DNA of 64,000 nt from Methylococcaceae bacterium (GTDB lineage: Bacteria; Pseudomonadota; Gammaproteobacteria; Methylococcales; Methylomonadaceae): assembly GCA_016715325.1 (NCBI GenBank), contig JADKAL010000004.1:186001-250000 (forward strand), given 5' to 3'. The notes beneath the pieces were generated by a model, which made no database searches, had not been told where the DNA came from, and was given only the letters and a program-made list of their open reading frames with translations. Position 1 is the first letter of the stretch. Every line of letters begins with the position of its first letter. Of the stretch, positions 46,214 through 56,752 are shown in pieces. The position numbers and the translations under genes were made by a program.

Positions 46214-47284
46214 ATGCCCACTGACCCTGACCAACCCAACCTGCAGGAGTTGAACCAGCAAGCCATCGATTGGCTCATCACGCTACGTGCGGATAACATA
46301 AGTGACGAGGACATGCACGGCTTCGCCGATTGGCTCTCGCAAGATGCAGCGCATGCCGCCGCTTTCGCCGAAGCCGAAGATACATTTAATGAAATGATTG
46401 CCGCCGGTAAAAGTTTACGGCAAAAATTGAGCAATTCGGCAGATGTTCCCATAACCAAATCAACACAGGGCATCAAATCGGTCATTGCCGTTAACCCGGT
46501 CATAACACAAAAACAACCGAACCAAACCAAGCGCTGGCTGGCGGTCCCGTTGGCATTAGCGGCGGCCTTGCTGGTTGTTGTCATGGGTGTTATGCCCCAA
46601 CAGGCGCATCTGTTTGACGCTTATCTCAGTGATTACCACACTGGCACGGGTGAACTGCGCGACATCCAGCTATCCGACGGTAGCCGCTTACTGCTCAATA
46701 CTAATTCTGCCGTGTCGGTGAATTATCAAGACAGCCTACGTATTATTAACCTTCACCACGGCCAGGTGCGCTTTACCGTCGCCAAAGACAGAAACCGGCC
46801 TTTTGAAGTGCAAAGTGGTGACTTGTCTGTCCGTGCATTAGGGACGGTGTTCGAGGTTTATCACCAAGAATCCGGCGGCATCAGCGTGGCCGTGCAGGAA
46901 CACGCCGTGTCCGTAAGGCTTTCGGCATCAGAAGATATTGCACCGCCGGAACAAAGCCAAGCTGTTGTCATCAACGAAGGCCAGCAATTGCATTACCAGG
47001 GCGGAAACAACTTACCCGCACCCCAAACTAGTGACATCAGCCAGTTAACGGCATGGCAACAGCAAAAGCTGTTTATCAACGACCGCCCACTCAGCGAAGC
47101 TATCGCAGAACTCAACCGCTACCGCAAAGGGCGGATTGTTGTGCCGGATGCCAAGCTCAACAACCAGCGCATAACGGGTGTATTTTCCCTAGTGAATCCC
47201 GACGAAACCTTACACACCCTCAGCGCCGCCTTGGCCTTGCAGCAAACTAACCTCGGCCCCTGGTGGGTGGTGTTGCATCGGTAG
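46214..47284 (+). CDS. FecR family regulator (unit 3)
   Basis: A 356-residue protein: DUF4880-like start (LNQQAIDWLITLRADNISDE, FADWLSQDAAHAAAFAEAED), membrane helix near residue 100 (WLAVPLALAAALLVVVMGVM), FecR domain (GELRDIQLSDGSRLLLNTNS, HGQVRFTVAKDRNRPFEVQS) and C-terminal DUF4974-like region (PLSEAIAELNRYRKGRIVVP). Intact. It is separated from its receptor by a toxin-antitoxin pair on the opposite strand. Confidence 0.93.
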   Translation: MPTDPDQPNLQELNQQAIDWLITLRADNISDEDMHGFADWLSQDAAHAAAFAEAEDTFNEMIAAGKSLRQKLSNSADVPITKSTQGIKSVIAVNPVITQKQPNQTKRWLAVPLALAAALLVVVMGVMPQQAHLFDAYLSDYHTGTGELRDIQLSDGSRLLLNTNSAVSVNYQDSLRIINLHHGQVRFTVAKDRNRPFEVQSGDLSVRALGTVFEVYHQESGGISVAVQEHAVSVRLSASEDIAPPEQSQAVVINEGQQLHYQGGNNLPAPQTSDISQLTAWQQQKLFINDRPLSEAIAELNRYRKGRIVVPDAKLNNQRITGVFSLVNPDETLHTLSAALALQQTNLGPWWVVLHR

Positions 47285-47288
47285 CTTG

Positions 47289-47716
47289 TTAATAACCAGT
47301 TAAATCTTGCTTCAATGTCGTCACCACAGGCAAAGCCCCCAGCTTTTTTTCATTTTCAAAGGTAAACAGAGTGCTTGCCCCGGCATTTTGGGCGCATCTA
47401 GCGATTAAGCAATCGGATAAATCAACTTGGCTAAATTCAAGATAATCCAGCAAGGCATTGTTCAACGCCGCCCAATCCTCAAATCGGAATTGGGTATGGC
47501 TGGCAAGTGAATGGATCAGCAAATGTATCTGCTCGCGGCTACAGGCAAACACACTTTCCAACACCCATTCCATTTCCGCAAGCACAATATTGGCAATAAA
47601 CACCTGCTCGGCTTGGTTAATGATGGCTTCGGCAGCGTCCACTTGCCATTTTGGGTTGTTGCCGTCAATGGGTTTCAACAAAAACGCAACAAAACATTGG
47701 TATCAACCGCAATCAT
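47289..47716 (-). pseudogene. PIN-domain toxin (VapC-like), frameshifted near the start
   Basis: The ATG at 47716 begins MIAVDTNVLLRF, the usual PIN start with the first catalytic Asp, and overlaps the antitoxin end by 14 bp. The frame then breaks in a run of five A (47680-47684, T on the coding strand); one more base gives RFLLKPIDGNNPKWQVDAAE and continues intact with NIVLAEMEWVLESVFACSRE and VDLSDCLIARCAQNAGASTL to 47289. The break in a homopolymer suggests a sequencing error or phase variation. The shorter frame starting at 47681 lacks the catalytic N-terminus. Confidence 0.87.
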
Positions 47717-47957
47717 TGGCTGTAAACTTATCCGCCGCACGGTTTTTAAGGGCGGCTTTCAACACATCAGCAGCGGGATAAGCCTTATCTTTGAGCAGAT
47801 AATGAAATTGCCCCGCCAAATTGTCCGAATTCATCTTGACGATATGTGCCACGCCGTCACGCGCAAACACTTCCACATAATCGCCGGGTTTCAAGGCGAT
47901 GGCATTGCAGACCGATAGCGGTAACGTCACCTGTCTTTTACTGGTTACTTTGTGCAT
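47703..47957 (-). CDS. AbrB-type antitoxin of the PIN toxin
   Basis: An 84-residue protein: MHKVTSKRQVTLPLSVCNAI then ALKPGDYVEVFARDGVAHIV is the AbrB/MazE DNA-binding fold. The C-terminal ADVLKAALKNRAADKFTAND is the toxin-binding tail. An inverted repeat upstream is the likely operator. It overlaps the toxin start. Confidence 0.9.
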   Translation of the reverse strand: MHKVTSKRQVTLPLSVCNAIALKPGDYVEVFARDGVAHIVKMNSDNLAGQFHYLLKDKAYPAADVLKAALKNRAADKFTANDCG

Positions 47958-47971
47958 TAAAAATCCTTAAT

Positions 47972-47998
47972 GTATTACTAACGGCAATATAGTAATAC
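47972..47998. promoter_or_regulatory. Probable operator of the AbrB/PIN module
   Basis: Perfect inverted repeat GTATTACT ... AGTAATAC with 11 bp between the arms, 15 bp upstream of the antitoxin start. The spacing fits a dimeric AbrB-type antitoxin. Confidence 0.6.
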
Positions 47999-48124
47999 CA
48001 AGTCTGATTGTTGGCAAATAGATTCAAAACCACTAAATCAAAAAATATTTTCAATTTCCATTCCCAAGTTGCTCCCCTTAAACGTCTCATTTAGATGGAG
48101 ACCTAAAATAAATGAGGGAATGTC

Positions 48125-50762
48125 ATGGACCAATTGCTATACCAACTACCAGTAAACAAGATAAACCGTCTTTTTGTTTATCCATCAATCACCATAAACA
48201 AAACCGCCAATAAACCGGCAATACTAATAATGGCCCTATTTGCCCTGGTTTTAAGCGGCAATGCATATGCGGGCGATGTTACCCGGCATTACCAGATTCC
48301 GGCACAATCCCTGAATAACGCCTTGATGCGCTTTGCCGCCGATTCCAACTTGGAACTGGTATTTACCGCCGACCAGGTGCGACGCATGACGGCCAACAGA
48401 CTGGACGGCAACATGACGGCAGCCCAGGCTTTAACAAAGCTATTGCACGGCAGCGGCATGACTTACCGGTTTATCAATGCCCATTCCATCACCTTGGAGC
48501 AACAGCCGGGTAGTTTCAGGAAAACCGCCACCACACCGGATAACCCCGAACCGCAATCCACCAACGGCGAAGGCCAGGTGATGCCTACAGTCAGCGTCGA
48601 AGCCGATGCCGATAACCCTTATGACGACCCCACCTGGCAGACCGATCCTTACAACAGGGATTATGTCCTGCCCAAAGCCACGGCTGGTACGAAGACCAAT
48701 ACGCCCATTATGGAAACGCCGTTGAATGTGCAGGTAATCAGCAAGCAGGTGTTGAAGGATCAGCAGGTCATTAGGCTCAGGCAGGCTTTAAAGAATGTCA
48801 GCGGGGTGACCGCAGGCACAGCCATTGGGGGAAGCGACAGGTCATCAGGCATTACTTTGCGGGGTTTCGATTCCGAAACGTTCTTCCGTAACGGTTTCCG
48901 TCTACAATCAGGTTCCGCCAACCGGGAGTTTGCTAACGTCGAGAGTGTGGAAGTGTTAAAAGGGCCGGCGGCCATCCTATACGGCTTGGTGGAGCCGGGT
49001 GGCATGGTGAACGTCACCGCAAGCAGCCGCAGGCTACGCCCTATTACGCCTTAAACCAGCAGTTCGGGTCTTTTGACCTGTATCGCACCACGGCGGATGC
49101 CACCGGCCCAATCACTAAGGATAACAGCCTGTTGTACCGGATGAATTTTTCATACGAAAACAGCGGTTCGTTCCAGGACTTTGTATACGCGGACGACGTG
49201 TTCCTGGCGCCGATTATACGATGGAACATCAGTCCGCAGACCCAAGTGACACTGGAAATGGAGTACCAACATCAGAATCGCGGCTATTCGATGGGCTTTG
49301 TACCCTTCAAGAACGGCAAACCGGTTGTGCCCATCAACACCAGTTACGGAGAGCCTCACGCTACCGATGCCAATACCTATTTTGTCGGGTTGAACTGGTC
49401 GCACCAGTTCAACGACGATTGGGCGATCAAGCATCAGTTTACGGCCAATAAAACCGATGGCGCCTACCCCTCAGCTTATTATCCAAATTCAGTGGATCAG
49501 AATAAGGTTTTAAGAAGCAATTTGCTCGATTTTGTCGGTTATAGCGACACTTATGCTACCAACCTGGACCTAACTGGGCATTTTGAAACCCTGGGATTGA
49601 AACATACCTTGCTCATGGGGGGGGATTATTACCGGACAGATGGTCGTTTTAGGCAAGAAGTTGGTGAGGATACGGCGATCGTGCCCTCGATTGATGTTTT
49701 TAACCCCGTCCATACCGGTTCACCTTTAAAGGTTAGGGAATTTAGCGTTGGAAGAGAAAATATAGCTGACCAATACGGCCTATACCTGCAAGACCAGATT
49801 GAACTGCCCTATAAACTATTTGTGCTAGGCGGCTTCCGCTACCAATATATCGAGCAGAGAGGAAATTTTAACTTGGATGTTCCTGACGGCTCTTTCTCAA
49901 TTTCACAAGTCAACGATCCCCAACGAGGCGATGCCGTCACCCCTAGGGTTGGTGTGCTGTGGCAACCGCAAAGTTGGCTGAGCTTGTACGGCAATTATGT
50001 GGAAAGCTTCGGCCAGGCTGGCAGCGGCTCAATCTATCCCGATAAAAGCAACCGCCGCCAACCAGTGCTGAACAATGGGAGGTTGGCATCAAGGGCGAAT
50101 GGTTCGGTGGGCGTTTGCGGGCTTCGGCCGCTTATTACGACTTGACGAAGACCAATATTGTGTCACCAGACCCAAATCCGAATCACCATTGCGGTGGAGA
50201 ATTTAGCCCAGGCGATCCCAGCGATTGCGTGGTGGTAACTGGCGCCGTGCGCAGCCGTGGCCCTGAAATCGACATCACTGGGGAGATACTGCCAGGTTGG
50301 AATGTGATCGCCAACTATGCCTACACGGACATACGGATCGCCGAAACCAACGCGGATAAAGTCACTAATGATAATGGTTTAGCGGTTGGCGACCGCTTTT
50401 TTGGTGTACCTAGGCACTCCGCCAACTTCTGGACGACCTACGAACCTCAAGAAGGGTATTTAAAAGGTTTCCAGGTAGGCGGCGGGGTCAACCTGCAGGA
50501 TTCCCAAACGATCCAACCCAATTCTGCCGGAAAAACCGGCAGCATACCCGGCTTTGTCACGGTTGGACTGATGGCGGGCTATAACTTTGAAGTGGGCAAA
50601 ACCAAAGTAAGCGCCCAACTTAACGTGGACAACCTGCTGGATAAACGTTATTACACTGCCGCTATCCCCGCTGACGTTACCAACAGCACCATAGACCGTG
50701 CGCTGTTTGTTAACTTCGGTGCGCCGAGGACGTTTATGGGTTCGATTAATGTCGAGTTTTGA
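48125..50762 (+). pseudogene. TonB-dependent siderophore-type receptor with two frameshifts (unit 3)
   Basis: Long signal region (to about residue 44, ALFALVLSGNAYAGD), STN domain (HYQIPAQSLNNALMRFAADS), plug (TPIMETPLNVQVISKQ, GGMVNV) and barrel ending FMGSINVEF. Frameshift 1 is near 49015-49022: GTCACCGCAAGCAG, where receptor 2 has GTGATGACCAAGCAA; the next frame continues KQPQATPYYALNQQFGSF. Frameshift 2 is near 50061: CCAGTGCTGAACAA lacks an A, and the next frame resumes EQWEVGIKGEWFGGRLRASA. Corrected length would be about 878 residues. Both shifts are single-base type, so error is possible. Confidence 0.88.
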
Positions 50763-50819
50763 TTGAATGGGTATTGACCACAGCCAGAAAAATTAACGCT
50801 AAATTCAGCTTACCTCACC

Positions 50820-52097
50820 ATGAACCGCAGCTTTTGGGTGCTTTTACACCGTTATGCCGGGCTGATGATGGCATTGTTCCTTATCATCATCGGCCTGACC
50901 GGCAGCATTTTAGCGTTCTACGAAGAGATTGACGATTGGCTGAACCCGCTAGGTTCGCATCGGCATACCCGAATTGCCGTACAGGTCAAACCGCTGCTCG
51001 ATCCTTTTGACTTGTGCGACCGTGCGCTAAAGTTGGCGCCCCATGCCCGTATAACGAATGTTGACTTAAATCCCAAGCAAGACGAAGCTTATACCGTTGC
51101 CTTGGAGCCGAGCACTAACCCGTCTACGGGGCAGCCCTATGAACTTGGTTACTCCAAGTTAAAGTTGAATCCCTATACAGGTGGCGAGGTTGAGAATAGC
51201 CGTGATAATCAATCAAGTGAGCAAACGGGTTATTTTCCGCTGACCCGCAAAAATGTCCTCGATTTTATCTACGCTTTACATTGTCAGCTTGCCTTGGGTG
51301 AAACGGGCGCCTTGCTGTTCGGCATTATTGCTTTAGCCTGGACGCTGGACTGCTTTGTGGGGTTTTATTTGACCTTGCCGAAAGGGAGATCAAAACACCC
51401 AGCCACCACAGGCCAGCAGGTATCAGTTGCAAAACAACCCTCTTTTTGGCAACGCTGGAAACCCGCCTGGCAAATCAAGCCTAACGCTTCTGCCTTTCGC
51501 CTTAACTTCGATCTACACCGGGCTTTTGGCTTGTGGACCTGGGCGATACTGTTCATCTTTGCCTGGTCGAGCGTGATGTTTATGTTACCGGAGGTCTATG
51601 AGCCGGTCATGAAAGTGTTCTTTGAGACTGCGCCGGAACAAAGCCAATCTTCAGAACCAGCAACACCACAATTTGTTTCTATTGCCGAGTTCCGCTATGC
51701 GCACATCATCGGCAAACGGTTGATGGCCGAGCAGGCCAAACGGCATGGCTTTGCCGTACATCAGGAGTCATTGTTAAGCTACGACGATGCCACCGGCCTG
51801 TTCGAATACATCGTAACCAGCAACCGGGATGTTTCACAAGCAGGACAAACTGGCGTCACATTTAATGCCGACACCGGCGCATTAGTGAAGTTAGACCCGC
51901 CCGCCACAGGGGAATTGTCCGGCGTAACCGTGCAATACTGGCTTATGGCCTTACACATGGCAAGCAGTTGGGGCTTGCCCTATAAGCTGTTCGTTTGTTT
52001 TATGGGCTTGGTGATTACCATGTTATCCGTCACCGGCATTTATATCTGGTACAAGAAAAACCGGGCAGCGCGGCTAAAGCGGAAGGGTGTAACGTGA
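50820..52097 (+). CDS. PepSY-associated transmembrane protein (unit 3)
   Basis: A 425-residue paralogue of the unit 2 protein: MNRSFWVLLHRYAGLMMALF, LIIIGLTGSILAFYEEIDDW, LHCQLALGETGALLFGIIAL, NFDLHRAFGLWTWAILFIFA and ALHMASSWGLPYKLFVCFMG. The same membrane histidines are present. It lies 57 bp after the receptor and probably processes the imported chelate. Confidence 0.92.
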   Translation: MNRSFWVLLHRYAGLMMALFLIIIGLTGSILAFYEEIDDWLNPLGSHRHTRIAVQVKPLLDPFDLCDRALKLAPHARITNVDLNPKQDEAYTVALEPSTNPSTGQPYELGYSKLKLNPYTGGEVENSRDNQSSEQTGYFPLTRKNVLDFIYALHCQLALGETGALLFGIIALAWTLDCFVGFYLTLPKGRSKHPATTGQQVSVAKQPSFWQRWKPAWQIKPNASAFRLNFDLHRAFGLWTWAILFIFAWSSVMFMLPEVYEPVMKVFFETAPEQSQSSEPATPQFVSIAEFRYAHIIGKRLMAEQAKRHGFAVHQESLLSYDDATGLFEYIVTSNRDVSQAGQTGVTFNADTGALVKLDPPATGELSGVTVQYWLMALHMASSWGLPYKLFVCFMGLVITMLSVTGIYIWYKKNRAARLKRKGVT

Positions 52098-52402
52098 GCG
52101 AGGTTAATTTGGATAACGTTGGGATGTTAATGGCTTATCCATCGGCTTCAAGTGAATCCCCAAGGATTAACCGATGGGATTTATCTTATCTTTCCTTTGG
52201 CGTACCCGAAAAGATGTATGAAAAATTAGGATTTATTTACCCATTCAGGTGGGGATTTCACGATCCGCAACGTCATATTATTTGGTATCTGCATACGGTA
52301 TGCCTTGTCGGGCGACGTTTCGTAAAACTATTGACGAATTTTTTATAGGGAAAGTGAAAAGGGCTGCGAAAGCATTGCTGACCCAACAGACGACCCACAA
52401 TA
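52098..52402. other. Gap between PepSY gene and efflux operon
   Basis: 305 bp. An 84-codon frame starts with GTG at 52094, overlapping the PepSY stop (GTGA), and encodes SEVNLDNVGMLMAYPSASS. It has no family resemblance that I recognise and is left uncalled. The region probably holds the pump promoter. Confidence 0.4.
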
Positions 52403-53527
52403 ATGATGAATGAATCGACCCACATGCACAGCAATGATTCTTCGATAACGCCATCCGAACGCCATTATTTAGCCAAAGCATTATGGGTGTGTTGGCTGTT
52501 GGCCTGCAACAGTGTGTTTTGCCTGTTGGCACAAGCCGACGAACCTACCCCCGTGCAAACCCAGTTGCTGTCCGAACTGGCGCTGTATCCCGAAGCCACC
52601 GCACCCGCCCATGTTGTCAGCCTCAACGATGCCGCCATTGCCGCCCAGGTGGCGGGTCAGGTGGCCGAAGTGCCGGTACGGGTAGGCGATCAGGTCAAGG
52701 CGGGGGCGGTGCTGGTGAAGCTGGCGTGTACGGATTACCAGATAGAACATGAAAAACTCAAAGCCGAACGCCAAACGGTACAAGCCAAGCTGGAACTGGC
52801 ACAGTGGCACCTCAAACAATCGGAATTGCTAGTAGGTCAACGCACCTTGCCGATGGAAAAGGCCCAGGAGCGCCGTGCCGAGTTGGCCGTTTTGAAAGGC
52901 GAACTGAACGCCCATGGCCATAAGATCAAGGCCGCCGAACGGCAACTGGCGGCTTGTTCCATCAAGGCCCCGTTTGCCGGGATCGTGACCGAACGCAACG
53001 TTGCCGTCGGCCAACTGGTCGGGAACGGCACAATGGTCGCAAAACTGCTCGACCTGAGCCGGGCGGAAGTGTCGGCACAGGTCAGCAGCCACGATATTGC
53101 CGCCTTACAGTCGGCAGGCGGCTTGTCCTTCGACCATGATGGCAAACGCTACCCGTTGATTTTACGGGCAATCCTGCCCGCCATCCAGAGCCAAACCGGT
53201 AGCCAGGAGGTCCGGTTGGACTTTAAGGCTTCACCTGCCCGCCCTGGGGCGGCAGGACGCTTGGTGTGGCAGGATAAGGTGCAACACATCGCTACTGAAC
53301 TATTAGTTAAACGCGGCGAACACTTGGGGGTGTTTACCGTAAATGGCGATAGCGCGCATTTCCACCCACTGCCCGATGCCCAGAATGGGCGGCCTGCGGT
53401 CATTACCTTGCCGCCCGATACGCCGATTATCGTGTCCGGGCAATACAGCCTGAATGACGGTAGCAAAGTTAAGGTGAAAAACCTTGGCTTGAAAAATGCT
53501 GCAACCAAGGAAATTACTCCGCCATGA
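52403..53527 (+). CDS. RND efflux periplasmic adaptor (HlyD/MFP family)
   Basis: A 374-residue membrane fusion protein. The N-terminal hydrophobic segment ALWVCWLLACNSVFCLLAQA is a signal or anchor. The biotinyl/lipoyl half (NDAAIAAQVAGQVAEVPVRV, GDQVKAGAVLVKLAC), a coiled-coil hairpin (residues ~115-185), the second lipoyl half (CSIKAPFAGIVTERNVAVGQ) and beta-barrel follow in the usual order. It bridges the inner membrane pump and the outer channel. Two adjacent ATGs open the gene; the first is annotated. The pump gene follows after 96 bp. Confidence 0.92.
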   Translation: MMNESTHMHSNDSSITPSERHYLAKALWVCWLLACNSVFCLLAQADEPTPVQTQLLSELALYPEATAPAHVVSLNDAAIAAQVAGQVAEVPVRVGDQVKAGAVLVKLACTDYQIEHEKLKAERQTVQAKLELAQWHLKQSELLVGQRTLPMEKAQERRAELAVLKGELNAHGHKIKAAERQLAACSIKAPFAGIVTERNVAVGQLVGNGTMVAKLLDLSRAEVSAQVSSHDIAALQSAGGLSFDHDGKRYPLILRAILPAIQSQTGSQEVRLDFKASPARPGAAGRLVWQDKVQHIATELLVKRGEHLGVFTVNGDSAHFHPLPDAQNGRPAVITLPPDTPIIVSGQYSLNDGSKVKVKNLGLKNAATKEITPP

Positions 53528-53623
53528 GCGCCATGCAGGCAAGAATTCTCAGGAAGCAAATCCCGTTGTCATTGCCTGGGATAATAATGCGTATCTTCAC
53601 CCATTTGGCAAGGATGCCCGGCC

Positions 53624-56600
53624 ATGTGGCTTAACAAACTTTACCATAACCATGTCTTTGCCACCCTGGCTTACTTGTTGGTGGTGGTGTTGGGCTTGTT
53701 GGCCTATCCGCAGTTGCCCCGGGAACGGGCGCCGGAGCAGCAATCCCGGGTGGTCGATATTGCGGTTACCCTGCCTGGTGTCTCTGCCGACGATGCCGAA
53801 AAGCTGGCACTCGACCCCATCGAGCGGATGATCCGTACCAAGATTAAAGACCTGGAATTCGTCCACGGCATGACCATGAAAGGTACCGCCAATGTGTCGG
53901 TGACCTTTAAAGAGAATATCAAGCCAGCCCTCTATGAGCGGCGGGTCCAGGAACTGCGCCGTGAAATCCAGGCTCTGGTTGCTTCCGATTTACCGAAAGG
54001 CATCCCACCGCTGGACATCCAGGAACAGAATAGCACCGACCCGGATGTGTTCGAAATCCTGGTCTACGGCCCCGGTAATGACGACAACTTTCGCCGCCAA
54101 GCCCGGCAAGTACAGCGCGACCTGCAACAATTGCCGGGTACAGCGACAACCACGACCCTGGGACTGGAAGATTCCGAGCTGCATATCGTCTTCCAACCCG
54201 AACGTTTGGGTGAGTTAGGGATAGCCGCCAGCGCCCTGACAACCACAATCCAGGACTATTTTAAGGAGTCTACCCTCGGTGCCGTCGACATCGACGGGGA
54301 CGAATGGCAGGTGCGCGTGAGCGCTTCCGAAGAGGTGGCGGCCAATCTGGCAGCATTGCCGGTCTCCGCTGGAAAAGGATCAGTCAAATTGGGGGAGATT
54401 GCCGACATCACCCGTGCCAGCCGGGCCATCGGTGTCGGCGGTATCCGCTTTCGCGGGCAACACGCCGTGAGCGTATCAGTCACTAAACTTCCCGGTGCCA
54501 ATACCCTGGCCCTGGTGGAGCAGATCAAAGCTTATATTGTTGCCCGCAACCAAAACAGCGCTAAAACCGGTGTGCAATTGTTCCTGAAGTCCGACCAGTC
54601 GGATGAAATCCGCAAAGCGCTGGCCCTGATGGAGCAACATGCCTGGTCAGGGATGTTATTGGTGTTGGCGGTGACCTGGCTAATGCTGGGGACGCGCCTG
54701 GCCTTCCTGACCACATTGGCCGTGCCGTTTTCCCTGGCCGGGGTCTTTATTGTCCTGCAAGTGACCGAACAATCCTTGAACCTCAGCGTCTTGCTCGGCG
54801 TGGTGATCGTGCTGGGCATGCTGGTGGACGATGCCGTGGTCGTCATCGAAGCCATCGGCCAGTATCTTAGCCGGGGCTTGGCACCGCTATCGGCAACTGT
54901 GGCGGCCTTGCGCGAAGTCTGGTTGCCGGTGGCGACCTCCTCTTTTACCACCATGGCCAGCTTTCTGCCCTTGACCCTGATGGGCGGCACCTTGGGCGTA
55001 TTGATGGGTGTGGTACCGCAAGTGGTGTGTATGGGGTTATTGGTCAGCCTGGTACAGGCGTTGTGGATTTTGCCCGCCCAGGCAGCGGTTGTGGTCAGGC
55101 CGGAGCCGAGGGCAGGTAAGGCTGCCAATACTTCCGTAGCACCCAAGGTCACTCAGGACAACTGGCGCAGACGTTTTCGGCATACCCTGCAAAAGCGTTA
55201 TACCCGGGGCTTAATTCGCTTGCTGCGCGCCCCTAAACGCACCTTGTTCAGCGTACTGGCGTTGCTGGGCTTAACCCTGGCTGCGTGGTGGTTCGACTGG
55301 GTGGGGTTTGCCCCGGAACCCGAAGGTGCCAGCCTGGGTTTTACCGTCACCGTGGAAATGCCCAAGTCCACGCCCTTGGCGCGCACCCTGGATAAGCTGG
55401 ATGAAATCGAAGCTATGCTCATGCCGGTCTTTAAGCCGGGGGAAATGCGGGCTAGCAGCATCCAAAGCGGCGAGACCGACGTTAATGGCACCCTCCGTAA
55501 CCAACCCCGTTTTGGCAACCTGTATTTTAGCTTGAACCCTGACAGTGGCCGCGATGCCAAGGCGCTATTGCCACTAGTCAGGGAACGCTTAGACCAACAA
55601 TTGCAGGGGGTGGCCAATTATTGGCTCCAGGATGAAGCGGATTGGGGCGCTCCGGCAGAAAAAGACCTGGCCTTTTCGATAAGCGGTATTGATAACCGGG
55701 AGCTGGATAAGGCCATTGTGCAAATCAAGGCTATCCTGAAGGCGATTCCTGGGGTGCACAATATCGGCGTGGAAAACGAGGGCGGCGACCCCGAACTTAA
55801 GCTGCATTTGAACGGTGATGCCATCCAGCGCGCCGGACTGAGTGCCAGCACGGTCACCAGCGCCCTGCAACTGTTAACGGGCGGCGAGGTCGTCGGCCAT
55901 TTTATCGAGGCGGGCGAAACCGTCAACATCCGGGTGCAGGCGGGCAAAAGCCAGGCGCATGATATCAAGGCCTTGCTGCAACATCCTGTGATCCGACCAG
56001 ATGGCGGCAGCATCCAAATCGGGCAACTGGTGACGGCTGAACTTGCCGAGGGGACGACCGGCGGCCACCACCATCAGTTTGAACACTCCAACACCGTAAT
56101 GGCTGACCTGGAGGAAGGCGGCAAGGATGTCCTGGCCGTCACCCGCCTGGTTGAAGACCAATGGCGCCAGATTGTCGACCGGCACCCGAATGTCAAGCTG
56201 AAAACCGCTGGCAAGGCCGAGGAACTCCGCAAAAATTTGAGCCTGCTGTGGCAGAAGTTTATCTTGGGCATCGGCCTGATCTTCCTGATTGTTGGTGCCC
56301 AGTTTCGCAGCTTTGTCATGCCATTCTTAGTGTTGCTGAAAGTGCCAATGGCCTTTGCGGGCTTGATCTTGGGGCTATTGATCTCGCGTGAGCCGATTAG
56401 CCCAAATACTTTGTATGGAGCAGTGGCGTTAGCCGGGATTGCGGTGAATTCGGCGATCCTGATGTTTTCCGCTGGGCATGACCGCCTGGCGGACGGCATG
56501 GGGGTCGTCCATGCCACGGTGTATGCAGCAAAACGGCGGATGTTACCGATCTTGATCACCTCGTTCACCACCCTGGTGGGCTTGTTGCCACTGGCGATGA

Positions 56601-56752
56601 GCAACGACCCGGCTACCGTTGAATGGCGGCCGGTCGCCACCGCCATCGTCTGGGGGGTAGGTTTTTCCACGGTATTGACCCTGTTCATCGTGCCGTTGCT
56701 GTATCGGCTGGCAATGGGCTTTGCCTACCGGAAGACCAGACCAGCACAATGA
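53624..56752 (+). CDS. RND family efflux permease (AcrB/AcrD-like)
   Basis: A 1042-residue inner membrane antiporter. Twelve helices with two large periplasmic loops are expected: TM1 HVFATLAYLLVVVLGLLAY, pore-domain blocks, helix block SVLLGVVIVLGMLVDDAVVV with the Asp pair used for proton relay, and a second half ending WGVGFSTVLTLFIVPLLYRL. PQLPRERAPEQQSRVVDIAV at the start and LILGLLISREPISPNTLYGA are family features. Substrate is unknown; the neighbourhood suggests chelator export or protection (inference). The stop overlaps the outer membrane channel start (ATGA). Confidence 0.95.
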   Translation: MWLNKLYHNHVFATLAYLLVVVLGLLAYPQLPRERAPEQQSRVVDIAVTLPGVSADDAEKLALDPIERMIRTKIKDLEFVHGMTMKGTANVSVTFKENIKPALYERRVQELRREIQALVASDLPKGIPPLDIQEQNSTDPDVFEILVYGPGNDDNFRRQARQVQRDLQQLPGTATTTTLGLEDSELHIVFQPERLGELGIAASALTTTIQDYFKESTLGAVDIDGDEWQVRVSASEEVAANLAALPVSAGKGSVKLGEIADITRASRAIGVGGIRFRGQHAVSVSVTKLPGANTLALVEQIKAYIVARNQNSAKTGVQLFLKSDQSDEIRKALALMEQHAWSGMLLVLAVTWLMLGTRLAFLTTLAVPFSLAGVFIVLQVTEQSLNLSVLLGVVIVLGMLVDDAVVVIEAIGQYLSRGLAPLSATVAALREVWLPVATSSFTTMASFLPLTLMGGTLGVLMGVVPQVVCMGLLVSLVQALWILPAQAAVVVRPEPRAGKAANTSVAPKVTQDNWRRRFRHTLQKRYTRGLIRLLRAPKRTLFSVLALLGLTLAAWWFDWVGFAPEPEGASLGFTVTVEMPKSTPLARTLDKLDEIEAMLMPVFKPGEMRASSIQSGETDVNGTLRNQPRFGNLYFSLNPDSGRDAKALLPLVRERLDQQLQGVANYWLQDEADWGAPAEKDLAFSISGIDNRELDKAIVQIKAILKAIPGVHNIGVENEGGDPELKLHLNGDAIQRAGLSASTVTSALQLLTGGEVVGHFIEAGETVNIRVQAGKSQAHDIKALLQHPVIRPDGGSIQIGQLVTAELAEGTTGGHHHQFEHSNTVMADLEEGGKDVLAVTRLVEDQWRQIVDRHPNVKLKTAGKAEELRKNLSLLWQKFILGIGLIFLIVGAQFRSFVMPFLVLLKVPMAFAGLILGLLISREPISPNTLYGAVALAGIAVNSAILMFSAGHDRLADGMGVVHATVYAAKRRMLPILITSFTTLVGLLPLAMSNDPATVEWRPVATAIVWGVGFSTVLTLFIVPLLYRLAMGFAYRKTRPAQ

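Noticed and set aside
52094..52348. 84-codon GTG frame overlapping the PepSY stop
   Set aside because: Coupling is suggestive, but the sequence shows no fold or family and has no counterpart after the unit 2 PepSY gene.
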